Positions 6,870 through 15,618 of a DNA stretch of 64,000 bases are shown in pieces. The stretch's first letter is position 1; every line of letters begins with the position of its first letter. The stretch spans positions 1 to 64,000 of the forward strand of contig NZ_MUHX01000006.1 of NCBI RefSeq assembly GCF_002007215.1, written 5' to 3'. The notes beneath the pieces were generated by a model that searched no databases, was not told the DNA's origin, and saw nothing but the letters and a program-made list of their open reading frames with translations. The position numbers were made by a program, and so were the translations under genes. This DNA comes from Pyramidobacter sp. C12-8 (GTDB lineage: Bacteria; Synergistota; Synergistia; Synergistales; Dethiosulfovibrionaceae).

Positions 6870-8288
6870 TTAAAAGCTCAGCATGGTGCGGAAGCGCACC
6901 TGCTTGCTGTCGTAATCCTTCATGTTGACGGCGCCGTCCTGATCGTTGTAGGCCAGTTCGAAATACAGGCCGGGGCTGTATTGATAGCCGACGCCGACAG
7001 TCCACTCGCGCGGCGCCGGCGACAGGCTGTCGACGTCGTAACGGGCATACCGTTCGAACGTGCTCCAGCGCTCGTTCCACTGCTGGCGCGCGCCCACGAA
7101 CCACACGCCGGTATCGCCCGCGAGCGAGAAATTGCGTCTCGCGCCGCGCCGCGGCCAGTCGACGTCGTCGTTGAACGACCAAGGGACGTTGTCGAGGCGG
7201 AAGCCCGCGTCGATCTGGGCGTATTCCAGCCAGATGCTGGTGAAGCGCAGTTTTTCCTGGCCGAGGTCGAGAATCACCTTCCAGGCTTTGGGATCGTCGG
7301 CTGCCGTGGGAACGCCGTAATAGTCCGCCAGCCCGTCGTTCAGATCCTGCCGGTAATAAGCGCCGCGGAAGGCGATGCCGTCGGAAAGCGCGTATCCCAA
7401 CCCGGCCCAGTACGTGTTGAAACCGGCGTCGTTCTCGTTGCGCCACAGGCCGTTCAGGCTCAGCCAGGCGCGCTCGCCCAGATTGACCTTGAGGCGGGCG
7501 CCGTAATGTTCGTCGCTCGCGTTGGCGGCGTAAACCGAATCACCGTCGTCGGCGCGCTGCGAGGCGGCGAACGCCGCCAGCTCCACGGCGCCGGCATCTT
7601 TCTTCAGGCTGGCGCCGCGATAGGCGGAGCCCATGAAGAACCCGTGGCGGTCATGATAGAGGCGGTCCTCGTCTTCCCAGTCAAGCGCAAATTGTCCGGC
7701 CTTGAAGGTCAGCCCCCAGCCGAGGAAATCGGCCGCCGTCACCCAAAAACGGTCGAACGTGCCGTCGCTCCAACGCGCGTCGAAGCCGACCCCGCCGCCA
7801 AGATCGCGGTGCAGGTAAAGCCGGGCCTCGTCGAACGTAAAGCCGTCGCTCAGCGCGCCCGAACCGGGCAGATCGTTGTCCCAGGCGTTGTAATCGAACC
7901 GCAGAGTCCCGCCGATCTTCCAGCCGCCCAGCCCCTTTTCGAGGGCGCCCAGACGGCCGTCGAGACGGTCGGTCCTCACGCCGAGGGCTTCCAGTTCGGG
8001 ACGGAATTCGGCCGCGAGATCGTTAAGACGGGCCCGGTCTTCGCCGCCCGCGCCGCCGTTGACCAGCGCGCGGGCCAACATGACGGCGATCTCGTAGCGG
8101 CTCATGGCGCGCCCGCCCTTGAACGCGCCGTCGGGATAGCCTTCGAGGATCCCCTTGGCGCCGAGTTCGGCCACGGCGTCATAAGCCCAGTGGCCGGCGG
8201 GCACGTCGTCGAACGGCTCGGCGCGCGCGGCGGAAAGCGCCGCCAACGCGAGCGCCGCCGCAAGCAAAAGAGTTCTGCGGATATTCAT
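6870..8288 (-). CDS. SLH-domain porin 2
   Basis: The 472-residue precursor begins MNIRRTLLLAAALALAAL with a signal peptide to about residue 23, then one SLH domain (FDDVPAGHWAYDAVAELG, GYPDGAFKGGRAMSRYE), a coiled-coil linker ending GGWKIGGTLRFDYNAWD, and a long beta-barrel region ending QVRFRTMLSF. It has the same architecture as porins 1 and 3 but a clearly diverged head, so it is an older paralogue not caught in the recent exchange. I chose the ATG at 8288 (GGTGAAG upstream). In-frame upstream codons would not give a signal peptide at the N terminus. Confidence 0.88.
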   Translation of the reverse strand: MNIRRTLLLAAALALAALSAARAEPFDDVPAGHWAYDAVAELGAKGILEGYPDGAFKGGRAMSRYEIAVMLARALVNGGAGGEDRARLNDLAAEFRPELEALGVRTDRLDGRLGALEKGLGGWKIGGTLRFDYNAWDNDLPGSGALSDGFTFDEARLYLHRDLGGGVGFDARWSDGTFDRFWVTAADFLGWGLTFKAGQFALDWEDEDRLYHDRHGFFMGSAYRGASLKKDAGAVELAAFAASQRADDGDSVYAANASDEHYGARLKVNLGERAWLSLNGLWRNENDAGFNTYWAGLGYALSDGIAFRGAYYRQDLNDGLADYYGVPTAADDPKAWKVILDLGQEKLRFTSIWLEYAQIDAGFRLDNVPWSFNDDVDWPRRGARRNFSLAGDTGVWFVGARQQWNERWSTFERYARYDVDSLSPAPREWTVGVGYQYSPGLYFELAYNDQDGAVNMKDYDSKQVRFRTMLSF

Positions 8289-8483
8289 TTTCGCTTCACC
8301 CCGCTTTTCGAAAGACAGAAAATTCCTGCGCCGCGACGGCGGACACGGGAGAAAAAGGCCGGCGGACCGGCCGATCGACGGCATTCGTCACCGCGCGGCC
8401 ACACGCTCGCGAACCGCGCGCCACTATAATACCATTTTTCGCAGCCGATGGCGAATCGTGGAATCAAAATCGATCATATTTGA

Positions 8484-8512
8484 TTGACCGTTTTGCCAAT
8501 TCTCGGTATGAT
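8484..8512 (+). promoter_or_regulatory. Sigma70-type promoter of the AAA ATPase gene
   Basis: TTGACC, 17 bp and TATGAT lie 56 bp upstream of the start codon at 8568, which has AGGAGG in front. Confidence 0.8.
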
Positions 8513-8567
8513 TGCTACGGACAAAAAATGCGTCTTGGAATAAAAATAGTCTGCAGGAGGAAAAAAG

Positions 8568-9932
8568 ATGAGAATCAAAAGAAATCGATACCTGAACGCG
8601 CTCATCCGAAAAAAAGACAACGGGCGCGTCAAAATTATTACCGGCATCAGACGCTGCGGCAAGTCTTATCTGCTTTTTGAACTCTATAAGGACTATCTGC
8701 TGGAAAACGGCGTTCGGAAAGAGCAGATCATCGAAATGCCGCTCGATGAAATCGAAAATATCCGGTTCCGAAATCCGTTCGAACTCGACGCGCATATCAA
8801 AGATAAAATTGCGGACACGTCCCGGCGGCACTACGTTTTTATTGACGAGATACAGTTATGCGCGGAGGTTCCCAATCCGTACGTGGATACCCCCGATGAA
8901 AAAGTAACGTTTATCGACACGGTGCTTGGCCTGATGAAGATCAAAAACGTGGACGTCTACGTCACCGGCAGCAACTCCAAAATGCTTTCCAAAGAGGTGC
9001 TGACGCAGTTCCGGGACAGAGGCGATGAAATACGGGTGTTTCCGCTGTCCTTTGCCGAGTTCTGTCCGGCATATGAAGAGGTCCGCTCAAGGTCTCCCAT
9101 TCCGGCTTCGTCATCCTCCTCGTTCTTCGACGCCCGTACCGGGGACGCATGGAGGGATTACTGCACGTACGGCGGCATGCCTTACCTTTTGTCTCTGGAA
9201 ACGCCGGAAGAAAAGAGTCAGTATCTGAAGAATTTGTTCGAAGAGACCTACATCAAAGACATTATCGAGCGGAACGACATCAGGAACGACAAGGAAATTC
9301 TTGAAATTCTGCTGGATTTCGTTTCGTCGGCGATCGGCTCGCTGACGAATCCATCCAAACTGGAAGCTCGCTTCCGTTCGGAAAAAAAGATCAAAGTTTC
9401 CCATAACACGATCGCAGGCTATCTCGATTACTTCAGGGAAGCCTACATTCTGGACAGCGCCAAGCGGTATGACATCAAAGGCGCGGGGTATTTCTCCACT
9501 CCGCTGAAATACTATTTCACGGATATTGGTCTGAGAAATGCACGGCTGAATTTCAGGCAGATCGAAGAAACTCACATTATGGAGAATATCATTTACAATG
9601 AGCTGATCCGCCGCGGATATAACGTCGACGTCGGCGTTGTACAGTATAACAGCCGCAGAAAAACCGAGAAGGGAGAAAAAAGGGCGACGATCCAGCTCGA
9701 AGTGGATTTTGTAGTAAACCAGGGGAATCGGAGATATTACATTCAATCAGCCCTCCATATCGACGAACCGCAAAAAAAGGAACAGGAAATCAACTCTCTG
9801 AACCGCATCGACGATTCTTTCAGAAAGATCGTTGTGACCAAGGACAATATCATTCCGTGGCATGACGAAAAAGGCATTCTGTACCTCGGCGTGCAGGATT
9901 TTCTGCTGAACGAACAGGCAATCGATCTGTAA
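8568..9932 (+). CDS. AAA family ATPase with DUF4143-type C-terminal domain
   Basis: The 454-residue protein has a P-loop GIRRCGKS at residues 26-33 and a Walker B strand VFIDEIQ at 90-96, followed by the sensor-type VTGSNSKMLSKE. The second half, with TYIKDIIERNDI, a winged-helix-like middle and a nuclease-like end (LEVDFVVNQGNRRYYIQ), fits the AAA_14/DUF4143 family. These proteins are common, often horizontally mobile, and their function is unknown. A Ser-rich insert (residues about 180-190) lies before the GGMPYLL motif. The gene stands alone with its own promoter and terminator between porin genes, and its GC content is lower than that of its neighbours, suggesting acquisition. Confidence 0.85.
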   Translation: MRIKRNRYLNALIRKKDNGRVKIITGIRRCGKSYLLFELYKDYLLENGVRKEQIIEMPLDEIENIRFRNPFELDAHIKDKIADTSRRHYVFIDEIQLCAEVPNPYVDTPDEKVTFIDTVLGLMKIKNVDVYVTGSNSKMLSKEVLTQFRDRGDEIRVFPLSFAEFCPAYEEVRSRSPIPASSSSSFFDARTGDAWRDYCTYGGMPYLLSLETPEEKSQYLKNLFEETYIKDIIERNDIRNDKEILEILLDFVSSAIGSLTNPSKLEARFRSEKKIKVSHNTIAGYLDYFREAYILDSAKRYDIKGAGYFSTPLKYYFTDIGLRNARLNFRQIEETHIMENIIYNELIRRGYNVDVGVVQYNSRRKTEKGEKRATIQLEVDFVVNQGNRRYYIQSALHIDEPQKKEQEINSLNRIDDSFRKIVVTKDNIIPWHDEKGILYLGVQDFLLNEQAIDL

Positions 9933-9979
9933 CAACAATTCCTGATCAAAACAATGAATTTCCAGAACGTTCCTGAACG

Positions 9980-10026
9980 AAAGACAAGGCGAGTGCGCCG
10001 GAAATGGCGCGCCGCCTTGTCTTTTT
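9980..10026 (+). terminator. Terminator of the ATPase gene
   Basis: AAAGACAAGGCG and CGCCTTGTCTTT form a stem around a GC-rich inner hairpin, ending in a T5 run. Confidence 0.8.
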
Positions 10027-10146
10027 GTTGTCGTCGCGTCTCCGCCCAGCGCAGATCTTCAATGAAACACCTTACACTATTTCTCAATTAAAATGCCGAA
10101 CTATACTCATTCTCGATATAAAGCGCGCCGTTCCTCCGAGAACGCG

Positions 10147-10183
10147 AAAAGGCGGCTGCCCGAAAGCAGCCGCCTCTGTTTTT
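10147..10183 (-). terminator. Terminator of SLH-porin 3
   Basis: AGGCGGCTGC (10150-10159) pairs with GCAGCCGCCT (10166-10175), and T-rich sequence follows in the minus direction. It lies just after the porin 3 stop. Confidence 0.75.
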
Positions 10184-10200
10184 GCAGACACGAATTGGAT

Positions 10201-11613
10201 TTAGAACGTCAGCAGGGTGCGGAAGCGGATGACTTTGTCGTCCGTGATTTTGTCGGCGCCCTTGGTCAGGCCGCTGCCGAAGTCCATGTTGTCGTAGGAC
10301 AGCTCGAAGTAGAGGTTGGGGGTGTACTGATAGCCGACGCCGACCGCCCACTCTTTGACCTTGTCGCCCGCATCGGGCTTGTACTGGCCGTAACGTCCGA
10401 AGGTGCTCCACTTGTCGTTCCACTCCTGCTTGGCGGCGACCAGCCACGCTTCGACGTCGCCCGTGCCGTTCCAGGCATATTCTTCGAAGTAATCGCCCAG
10501 CTTGCTGAACGCGTAGGGAAGATTCTGAGCCATAAAGCCGTCGTCGAACTTGGCGTACTCGGCCCACAGAGACGTGAACTTGAGCACGTCCTGGCTGACG
10601 TCGAGGGCGACCTTCCATGCCTTGGGATCGTCGGGATCGCCCGGCGCCACGTTGTCGATGTCCTGCATGTAGTACGCGCCCTTCAGTTCGAAGCCTTCGG
10701 CAAACTTGAAGCCGAGTCCGGCCCAGTAGGTTTTGTATTTATCCGTGTCGTCGTTCGTCCACAGGCCGTTGACGCTCAGCCAAAGCTTCTCGTTGAAGTT
10801 CAGCTTCAGACGGGCGCCGTAGTACTCGTCGCTGGCGTTGGCATCGTAGATGCTGACGCCGTCATCGCTTACGTTGGAAGCGGCGAAGCCGCTCACCTCG
10901 GCCAGGCCGAATGTCTTGCTGAGGCCGAAGCCGCGATAGGGTACCCCCATGAACAGGCCGCTGTCTTCGTGTTCGCCGTAGTACAGGCCGTCGTCGTCTT
11001 CCCAGTCGATGTCGAACTGACCGGCCTTAAGAGTAAGACCTTCCCAGCCGAGGAAGTCCTCGGCGGTCAGCCAGAAGCGGTCAAAGACGCCGTCGCCGTA
11101 TTCGGCGTCGAAGCTCAGACCGTCGGCCAGATCCTTGTGCAGGAACAGGCGCGCGCTGTCGAACTCGAAGCCGTGCTTGTTGAGCGTCAGATCGTTGTCG
11201 CCGGATACGAAGTCGAACTGCATTTCGCCGCTGATCTTCCATCCGCCCACGCCCTTTTCAAGAGCGCTCAGGCGGCTGTCGAAGCCGTCCACTTTCACGC
11301 CCAAGGCTTCCAGCTCGGGCTGGAACTCCACCACCAGCGCCTTCAGCTTCTCCAGGTCTTCGCCGCTCAGGCCGCCCGCGGCCATCATGCGCGCCACCAT
11401 CGTCGCGATCTCGTAGCGCGTCATGGCGCGGTTGCCCTTGAACGTCCCGTTCGGATAACCTTCCAGGATGCCCTTCGCGCTCAGCTGCTCCACGGCGTCG
11501 TACGCCCAGTGGTTCATCGGCACGTCGCTGAACGGGTTCGCGGCGAACGCGGGCGCGGCTGCGGCCGCCAGCGACGCGGCGGCCACTACGGCGAGCATTT
11601 TCTTCATACTCAT
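10201..11613 (-). CDS. SLH-domain porin 3
   Basis: The 470-residue precursor has the same signal peptide, SLH domain and coiled coil as porin 1 (identical for 128 codons), then a different barrel with conserved islands (FTSLWAEYAKFDDGF, WSTFGRYGQYKPD, VGYQYTPNLYFELSYD) and a C-terminal VIRFRTLLTF. It is expected in the outer membrane, anchored to the cell wall through SLH and forming a diffusion channel. The ATG at 11613 has the same GGAGGAG site as porin 1. Its barrel is also the closest relative of the truncated fragment at 3199-3638 (both have DDPKAWKVALDVSQD). Confidence 0.88.
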   Translation of the reverse strand: MSMKKMLAVVAAASLAAAAAPAFAANPFSDVPMNHWAYDAVEQLSAKGILEGYPNGTFKGNRAMTRYEIATMVARMMAAGGLSGEDLEKLKALVVEFQPELEALGVKVDGFDSRLSALEKGVGGWKISGEMQFDFVSGDNDLTLNKHGFEFDSARLFLHKDLADGLSFDAEYGDGVFDRFWLTAEDFLGWEGLTLKAGQFDIDWEDDDGLYYGEHEDSGLFMGVPYRGFGLSKTFGLAEVSGFAASNVSDDGVSIYDANASDEYYGARLKLNFNEKLWLSVNGLWTNDDTDKYKTYWAGLGFKFAEGFELKGAYYMQDIDNVAPGDPDDPKAWKVALDVSQDVLKFTSLWAEYAKFDDGFMAQNLPYAFSKLGDYFEEYAWNGTGDVEAWLVAAKQEWNDKWSTFGRYGQYKPDAGDKVKEWAVGVGYQYTPNLYFELSYDNMDFGSGLTKGADKITDDKVIRFRTLLTF

Positions 11614-11728
11614 TCTCAAAACTCCTCCTCGAACGATTTTTTTGCGCGCTTCTCGAATTCGGCTTCGCGAGCGGGGGAGAAGTCTCTTCGGGAGTTTCCT
11701 CGTTGCCTCGCCGCTTCCTCTTCGGCCC
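11228..11728. repeat. 501-bp identical porin head, copy 2
   Basis: This is the partner of 5768-6268, same orientation and no mismatches. Sequence beyond 11728 (promoter side) and below 11228 (barrel side) diverges at once. Confidence 0.97.
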
Positions 11729-11786
11729 TGTCGCCGCCTCTTTGAAAAGCGAATCCCGTCGCAAAAACAGGATCTAACGCATGATC

Positions 11787-11815
11787 ATTATAGTTAGTCT
11801 GTCATAACTAATCAA
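11787..11815 (-). promoter_or_regulatory. Promoter of SLH-porin 3 with overlapping inverted repeat
   Basis: The minus strand has TTGATT, 17 bp and TATAAT. The inverted repeat TAGTTA/TAACTA (about 11791-11810) spans the spacer and touches the -10 box, as an operator would. The 5' UTR is about 165 nt. Confidence 0.7.
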
Positions 11816-11870
11816 TGCTCGGGAACTTTAAATCCCCTTTTCAAAATAAAGCCATTTCGGCCAATCAAAC

Positions 11871-11915
11871 AAAAACCACTACGGAGGCCCCGTGTCTCCG
11901 TGGTGGTTTTTGTTT
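11871..11915. terminator. Hairpin with A and T flanks in the porin 3-pstS gap
   Basis: ACCACTACGGAG pairs with CTCCGTGGTGGT, flanked by A5 and T5. It has the form of a bidirectional terminator, and its CACGGAG/CTCCGTG core resembles repeats at 15.4 and 19.9 kb. The rest of 11730-12094 shows no gene. Confidence 0.65.
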
Positions 11916-12103
11916 CAAAACATGAAGTTATGAATTAAGCACGCCTCGATAGGATTCGGGAATACACGACAAACAGCTTAAATCGCTTAGATTTCTTTGC
12001 GGAGTTCTCAGTTATTCGGCAGTATCACGGAAGGTCCTTTTCGTCTAAGATATTCTTTATGGTTGTATAGATTATTTTCATTTCAAAGGAGCAGATGAAA
12101 AAC

Positions 12104-12934
12104 ATGAATATGAAAAAGATTTTCCTTTCCGCCGCGCTGGCTCTCGCCGCAGCTTCGGCGGCGGCCGCCGCGCCGCTGGACGCCTTCAAGGGCATGTCCG
12201 GTACGATGGACATCGCCGGCGGGACGGCGCACATCCCCGTGATGAAGGAAGCGGCCAAGCGCATCATGGGCGTCAATCCCGAGATCCGCATCACCGTGGC
12301 CGGCGGCGGCTCGGGCGTGGGCGTCAAGCAGGCGGGCGAAGGTCTGGTCGCCATCGGCAACACGGGCCGCCCTCTGAAAGAAAAGGAAATCGCCCAGTAC
12401 GGGCTGAAGACGTTCCCCTTCGCCATCGACGGCGTGGCGGTCGTGGTCAATCCCGCCAATCCCGTCGGCGCGCTGACGAAGGAACAGGTGGCGGCGATCT
12501 ACGCCGGTACGGTCAAGGACTGGTCGGAAGTGGGCGGCACGGCGGGCGCCATCAACGTGTTCGGGCGCGAAGACGGTTCGGGCACGCGCGAAGTGTTCAC
12601 CGACAAGGTGATCAACAAGGGCGAGCTGGCCCCCGGCGTGAACGTGGTCAACTCCAACGGCGCGATGAAGACGGCCGTCGGCGGCGACGAGCGCGCCATC
12701 GGCTACGTGGGCATCGGCCACATCGACGCCTCCGTGAAAGCGCCGACGCTGGACGGCATGACGGCGACGCAGGAGAACGCGGCCGACGGTTCCTACACGG
12801 TGGTGCGCGACCTGTTCATGAACACGAAGGGCGAGCCGGAAGGCCTGACGAAGGCGTTCATCGACTACATCTACACCGACGAGGGCGCCGAGATCATCCG
12901 CAAAAGCGGCTACATTCCCCTGCCCCGCAAATAA
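12104..12934 (+). CDS. pstS: Phosphate ABC transporter substrate-binding protein
   Basis: The protein has a signal peptide and the PstS pattern: MSGTMDIAGGTAHIPVMKEAA, VAGGGSGVGVKQ, IGNTGRPLKEKE and GREDGSGTREVF, residues that cradle phosphate in the family. At about 276 residues it is the short PstS type. It captures phosphate in the periplasm for PstCAB. The start is ambiguous: ATG at 12095 is only 3 bases from AGGAG, while ATG at 12104 (MNMKKIFL) is 12 bases away. I use 12104; both keep the signal peptide. No clear PhoB box was seen upstream. The genes pstC, pstA and pstB follow after a 154-bp gap. Confidence 0.88.
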   Translation: MNMKKIFLSAALALAAASAAAAAPLDAFKGMSGTMDIAGGTAHIPVMKEAAKRIMGVNPEIRITVAGGGSGVGVKQAGEGLVAIGNTGRPLKEKEIAQYGLKTFPFAIDGVAVVVNPANPVGALTKEQVAAIYAGTVKDWSEVGGTAGAINVFGREDGSGTREVFTDKVINKGELAPGVNVVNSNGAMKTAVGGDERAIGYVGIGHIDASVKAPTLDGMTATQENAADGSYTVVRDLFMNTKGEPEGLTKAFIDYIYTDEGAEIIRKSGYIPLPRK

Positions 12935-12970
12935 CGGGACGCGGGAAAAGTTCTCGCAGCGCACAATTCA

Positions 12971-13000
12971 CGCGGGGAAAGCTTCGGCGCTTTCCCCGCG
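12971..13000 (+). terminator. Hairpin between pstS and pstC
   Basis: CGCGGGGAAAGC pairs perfectly with GCTTTCCCCGCG around a 6-base loop, with no T run. In pst operons such intercistronic stems often protect the abundant pstS message or reduce read-through; that role is inferred here. Confidence 0.6.
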
Positions 13001-13088
13001 TCGTCGTATCCATATCGTGACGAGCGTTCTGCCGCTTTTCGCGTCGGGGCGATAAATATTCGGGGCAATAAAAAAGGAAGATGATTCG

Positions 13089-13937
13089 ATGACGGAAAAC
13101 GGAGCGCCGCCGTGGCTCTCGGCCGCGGCGGCCTGCGTGGGGGCGCTGATGGCGTCGGTGTTCGGCTTTATCATCGTCTGCGCGCTGCAGGCGGCGCTCG
13201 GCGGCGACGCGGCGGCGCTGATGGGCGACGCGTGGCGGCCCGACGCCGGGCAGTACGGCATCGCGCCGATGGTCTGGGCGACGCTGGTCCTGTCGCTGTC
13301 GGCGCTGGCGCTGTCGTGGTGTCTGTCGCTGGGCTGCGCCTGTTTCATGCACGGGCTGGCGCCCCGCGGGGCGGCGTGCGCTCTCGGCGCGGTGATCCGC
13401 TTCATGACGGCGGTGCCGACGGTGGTGTACGGTTTCGTTTCGGTGTTCCTGCTCGTGCCGCTGGTGCGGCGCTCTCTGGGCGGATCGGGGCTGTGCTGGC
13501 TGTCGGCGGGGCTGGTCCTCAGCCTGCAGATCCTGCCGGCGATGACGCTGGTGATCGACGGCGCGCTCCGCGCCATGGAGGAGCGCACGGCGCTGACGAC
13601 GGCGGCACTCGGGCTGTCGCCCGCGCAGTCGCTGGCGTGGATCGGGCTGCCGGCGTCGCGCCGCGCGCTGCTCAGCGCCGCGACGCTGGGATTCGGCCGG
13701 GCCGTGGGCGACACGCTGATCCCGACGATGCTGGCCGGCAACGCCGTGCAGTATGCGCGCACGCCGCTGCAGGCCATGCGGACGCTCTCCGCTCACATCG
13801 GTCTGATCACCTCGACGGACGTGACCGGACAGGCGTACCATTCGCTGTTCGCGGCCGGCGGCCTGCTGCTGTTTTTCAGCGCCGCGGCCAGTTTGACGGT
13901 GCGTCGCCTGAAGACGCAAAAGGAGAAAAGCGCATGA
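13089..13937 (+). CDS. pstC: Phosphate ABC transporter permease PstC
   Basis: The 282-residue protein has about six membrane segments, the conserved FMTAVPTVVYGFVSVFLLVPL stretch and the EAA-like loop ALGLSPAQSLAWIGLPASRRALLSA followed by GFGRAVGDTLIPTMLAGN, all typical of PstC/PstA permeases. With PstA it would form the membrane channel. Its stop overlaps the pstA start (ATGA at 13934-13937), indicating coupled translation. This gene looks intact, in contrast to its partner. Confidence 0.87.
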   Translation: MTENGAPPWLSAAAACVGALMASVFGFIIVCALQAALGGDAAALMGDAWRPDAGQYGIAPMVWATLVLSLSALALSWCLSLGCACFMHGLAPRGAACALGAVIRFMTAVPTVVYGFVSVFLLVPLVRRSLGGSGLCWLSAGLVLSLQILPAMTLVIDGALRAMEERTALTTAALGLSPAQSLAWIGLPASRRALLSAATLGFGRAVGDTLIPTMLAGNAVQYARTPLQAMRTLSAHIGLITSTDVTGQAYHSLFAAGGLLLFFSAAASLTVRRLKTQKEKSA

Positions 13938-14673
13938 GGAGCCGGGCGCTGCTGATTCTTTCGTGGGGCGCGGCGCTGATCGTGCCCGCCGCCGTCGGCG
14001 CCATGCTGTGGCATCTGTGCGCCGAAGGCGCCCCGGAGCTGGGGCTGGAACTGTTCTTCGGCGACGCGCCGCCGCTAAAGGCGATACTCGGTCAGTTTCC
14101 CGTCTGGGACGGCATCTGGCCGGCGGCCGCGGGCACGCTGTCGCTGCTGGCGCTGACGATGGCGCTGGCGTTGCTCCCCGGCGGCGGCTGTTCGCGCCCG
14201 AGGCCACCACGTGCCTGCTGCTGTCGGCGTTCTGTCTGGCGCTGCTGGTGCTGCCGCCGCTGATCATCACGACGCGGACGGTGCTGGAAAGCCTTCCCGA
14301 CGGACTGCGGCTGACGGGCGAGGCGTTGGGACTGACGCCCTGGCAGACGGCGCGCCATCTGCTGCTGCCCGCGGGCGGACGGGGCATCCTCGGCGGCGTG
14401 ATGCTGGCGCTGGGACGCGCCGCCGAGGACACGGCGGTGATCATGGTCACGGGGGCGGTCGCCAACGCGGGGCTGCCCGCCGGGTTGACGGCCAAGTACG
14501 AGGCGCTGCCGTTCTTCATCTTCTACATCTCGGCGCAGTACGCCGACCAGAACGATCTGCGGCGCGGCTTCGGCGCGGCGCTGGTACTGCTGATCCTCTC
14601 GGGCGCGCTGCTGCTGTGCGCCCATGCCCTGCAAAGGAGCCTCGAACGAAAATGGAAAGGAGAGCGCCCATGA
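13934..14673 (+). pseudogene. pstA: Phosphate ABC transporter permease PstA, damaged by frameshift and internal deletion
   Basis: The frame opened by the ATG at 13934 codes for a normal PstA start (membrane segment, then FPVWDGIWPAAAGTLSLLALTMALAL) but degenerates after about 14175. A different frame then continues with PstA sequence from LFAPEATTCLLLSAFCLALL through LPPLIITTRTVLESLP, ALGLTPWQTARHLLLP and ALGRAAEDTAVIMVTG to the end at 14673. Joining the frames still gives only about 246 residues, and the central region with the GxPSxxxG signature is missing, so a deletion of roughly 50 codons accompanies the frameshift at 14175-14200. PstA should be non-functional unless the sequence is an assembly error. 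pstB follows with a 4-bp overlap. Confidence 0.82.
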
Positions 14674-15425
14674 GTCTGTGCGCGCGCATCGAAAACCTGA
14701 ACGTCTGCGCCGGCGCGCAGAACATTCTCAGCGGTCTGTCGCTGGAATGTCCCGACCGGGCGATCACGGTGCTGGTCGGTCGCAGCGGCTCGGGCAAGAC
14801 GACGCTGCTGCGGTCGCTGAACCGGCTGAACGACTGTTTTCCGGCGCTGCGCACGTCGGGCCGCGTGGAGCTGAAAATCGGCGGCCGCCTGCGGGCCGTC
14901 GACGACGCGTCGCTGCCGCTGCCGGAGCTGCGCCGCCGCGCCGGCATGGTCTTTCAGTCGCCCAATCCGCTGCCGTTGAGCGTCGCCCGCAACGTGCTGC
15001 TGCCCTTGCAGCTGACGCTGGGGCTAAAGGGAACGGAGGCCGAGGGGCGCATGAAGCAGGCGCTCGAGCAGGTGGGGCTGTGGGAAGAGGTCGCCGGCCG
15101 CCTGCATCAGTCCGCGGCATCGCTGTCGGGCGGCCAGCAGCAGCGCCTCTGTCTGGCGCGCACGCTGGCTCTGGAACCCGACGTGCTGCTGCTGGACGAA
15201 CCGACCGCGTCGCTCGACCGCCGCGCCGCCGAGGTCGTCGAAGATCTGCTGCTGTCGCTGAAAGAACGTTATCCGATCGTGATGGTCTCGCACAGCCTGC
15301 TCCAGGCGCGCCGCCTCGCCGACCGCCTCGCCGTGCTGCGCGGCGGCGCGCTGCGCCAAATTTTCGACGCCGCCGAACTGCCCGCGGGCGGCGAAGGCGA
15401 GCTGTTCATCGAACGTCTGCTGTAA
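14670..15425 (+). CDS. pstB: Phosphate ABC transporter ATP-binding protein
   Basis: The 251-residue ABC ATPase has Walker A GRSGSGKTT at residues 37-45, the signature LSGGQQQR, Walker B VLLLDEPTASLD and the switch His in VMVSHSL. The LNRLND segment after the P-loop and the FQSPNPLPLSVARNV Q-loop are characteristic of PstB. It would power phosphate uptake through PstC/PstA. No phoU follows, and the next gene is on the other strand. With a broken pstA the role of this intact ATPase is unclear. Confidence 0.9.
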   Translation: MSLCARIENLNVCAGAQNILSGLSLECPDRAITVLVGRSGSGKTTLLRSLNRLNDCFPALRTSGRVELKIGGRLRAVDDASLPLPELRRRAGMVFQSPNPLPLSVARNVLLPLQLTLGLKGTEAEGRMKQALEQVGLWEEVAGRLHQSAASLSGGQQQRLCLARTLALEPDVLLLDEPTASLDRRAAEVVEDLLLSLKERYPIVMVSHSLLQARRLADRLAVLRGGALRQIFDAAELPAGGEGELFIERLL

Positions 15426-15600
15426 ACAAAAACCGCCACGGAGACACGAAGATACAAAGAAAGGCGGGAAACGGTCGCCGCGCCGCGGCAAAAACATGAG
15501 GGAAGCCGGCAGGAGAACAATTTCCTGCCGGCTTCCCTCGTATTTCTATAGTTCATGTTTTTCGCTTTTCTCAGTGTCTCCGTGGCAGCTTTTGTCTTGA
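15425..15600. repeat. Intergenic inverted-repeat region (CCACGGAGACAC family)
   Basis: CCGCCACGGAGACAC near 15432 and GTGTCTCCGTGGCAGC near 15575 form distant inverted repeats. Between them lies a perfect hairpin, GGGAAGCCGGCAGGA pairing with its complement (about 15499-15540). Related CACGGAG sequences occur at 11.88 and 19.93-20.07 kb. It may serve as terminator between the convergent genes. Confidence 0.65.
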
Positions 15601-15618
15601 CCTTCGCCCCTACGCCTC

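Noticed and set aside
8568-9932. Defence system candidate based on the AAA ATPase
   Set aside because: DUF4143 ATPases occur widely as single genes, and no nuclease, methylase or other defence gene adjoins it here.
10093-11745. A 550-codon plus-strand frame over porin 3, also partly present over porin 1
   Set aside because: It is repeated only because the porin heads are repeated; the sequence has no family features and no start signal.
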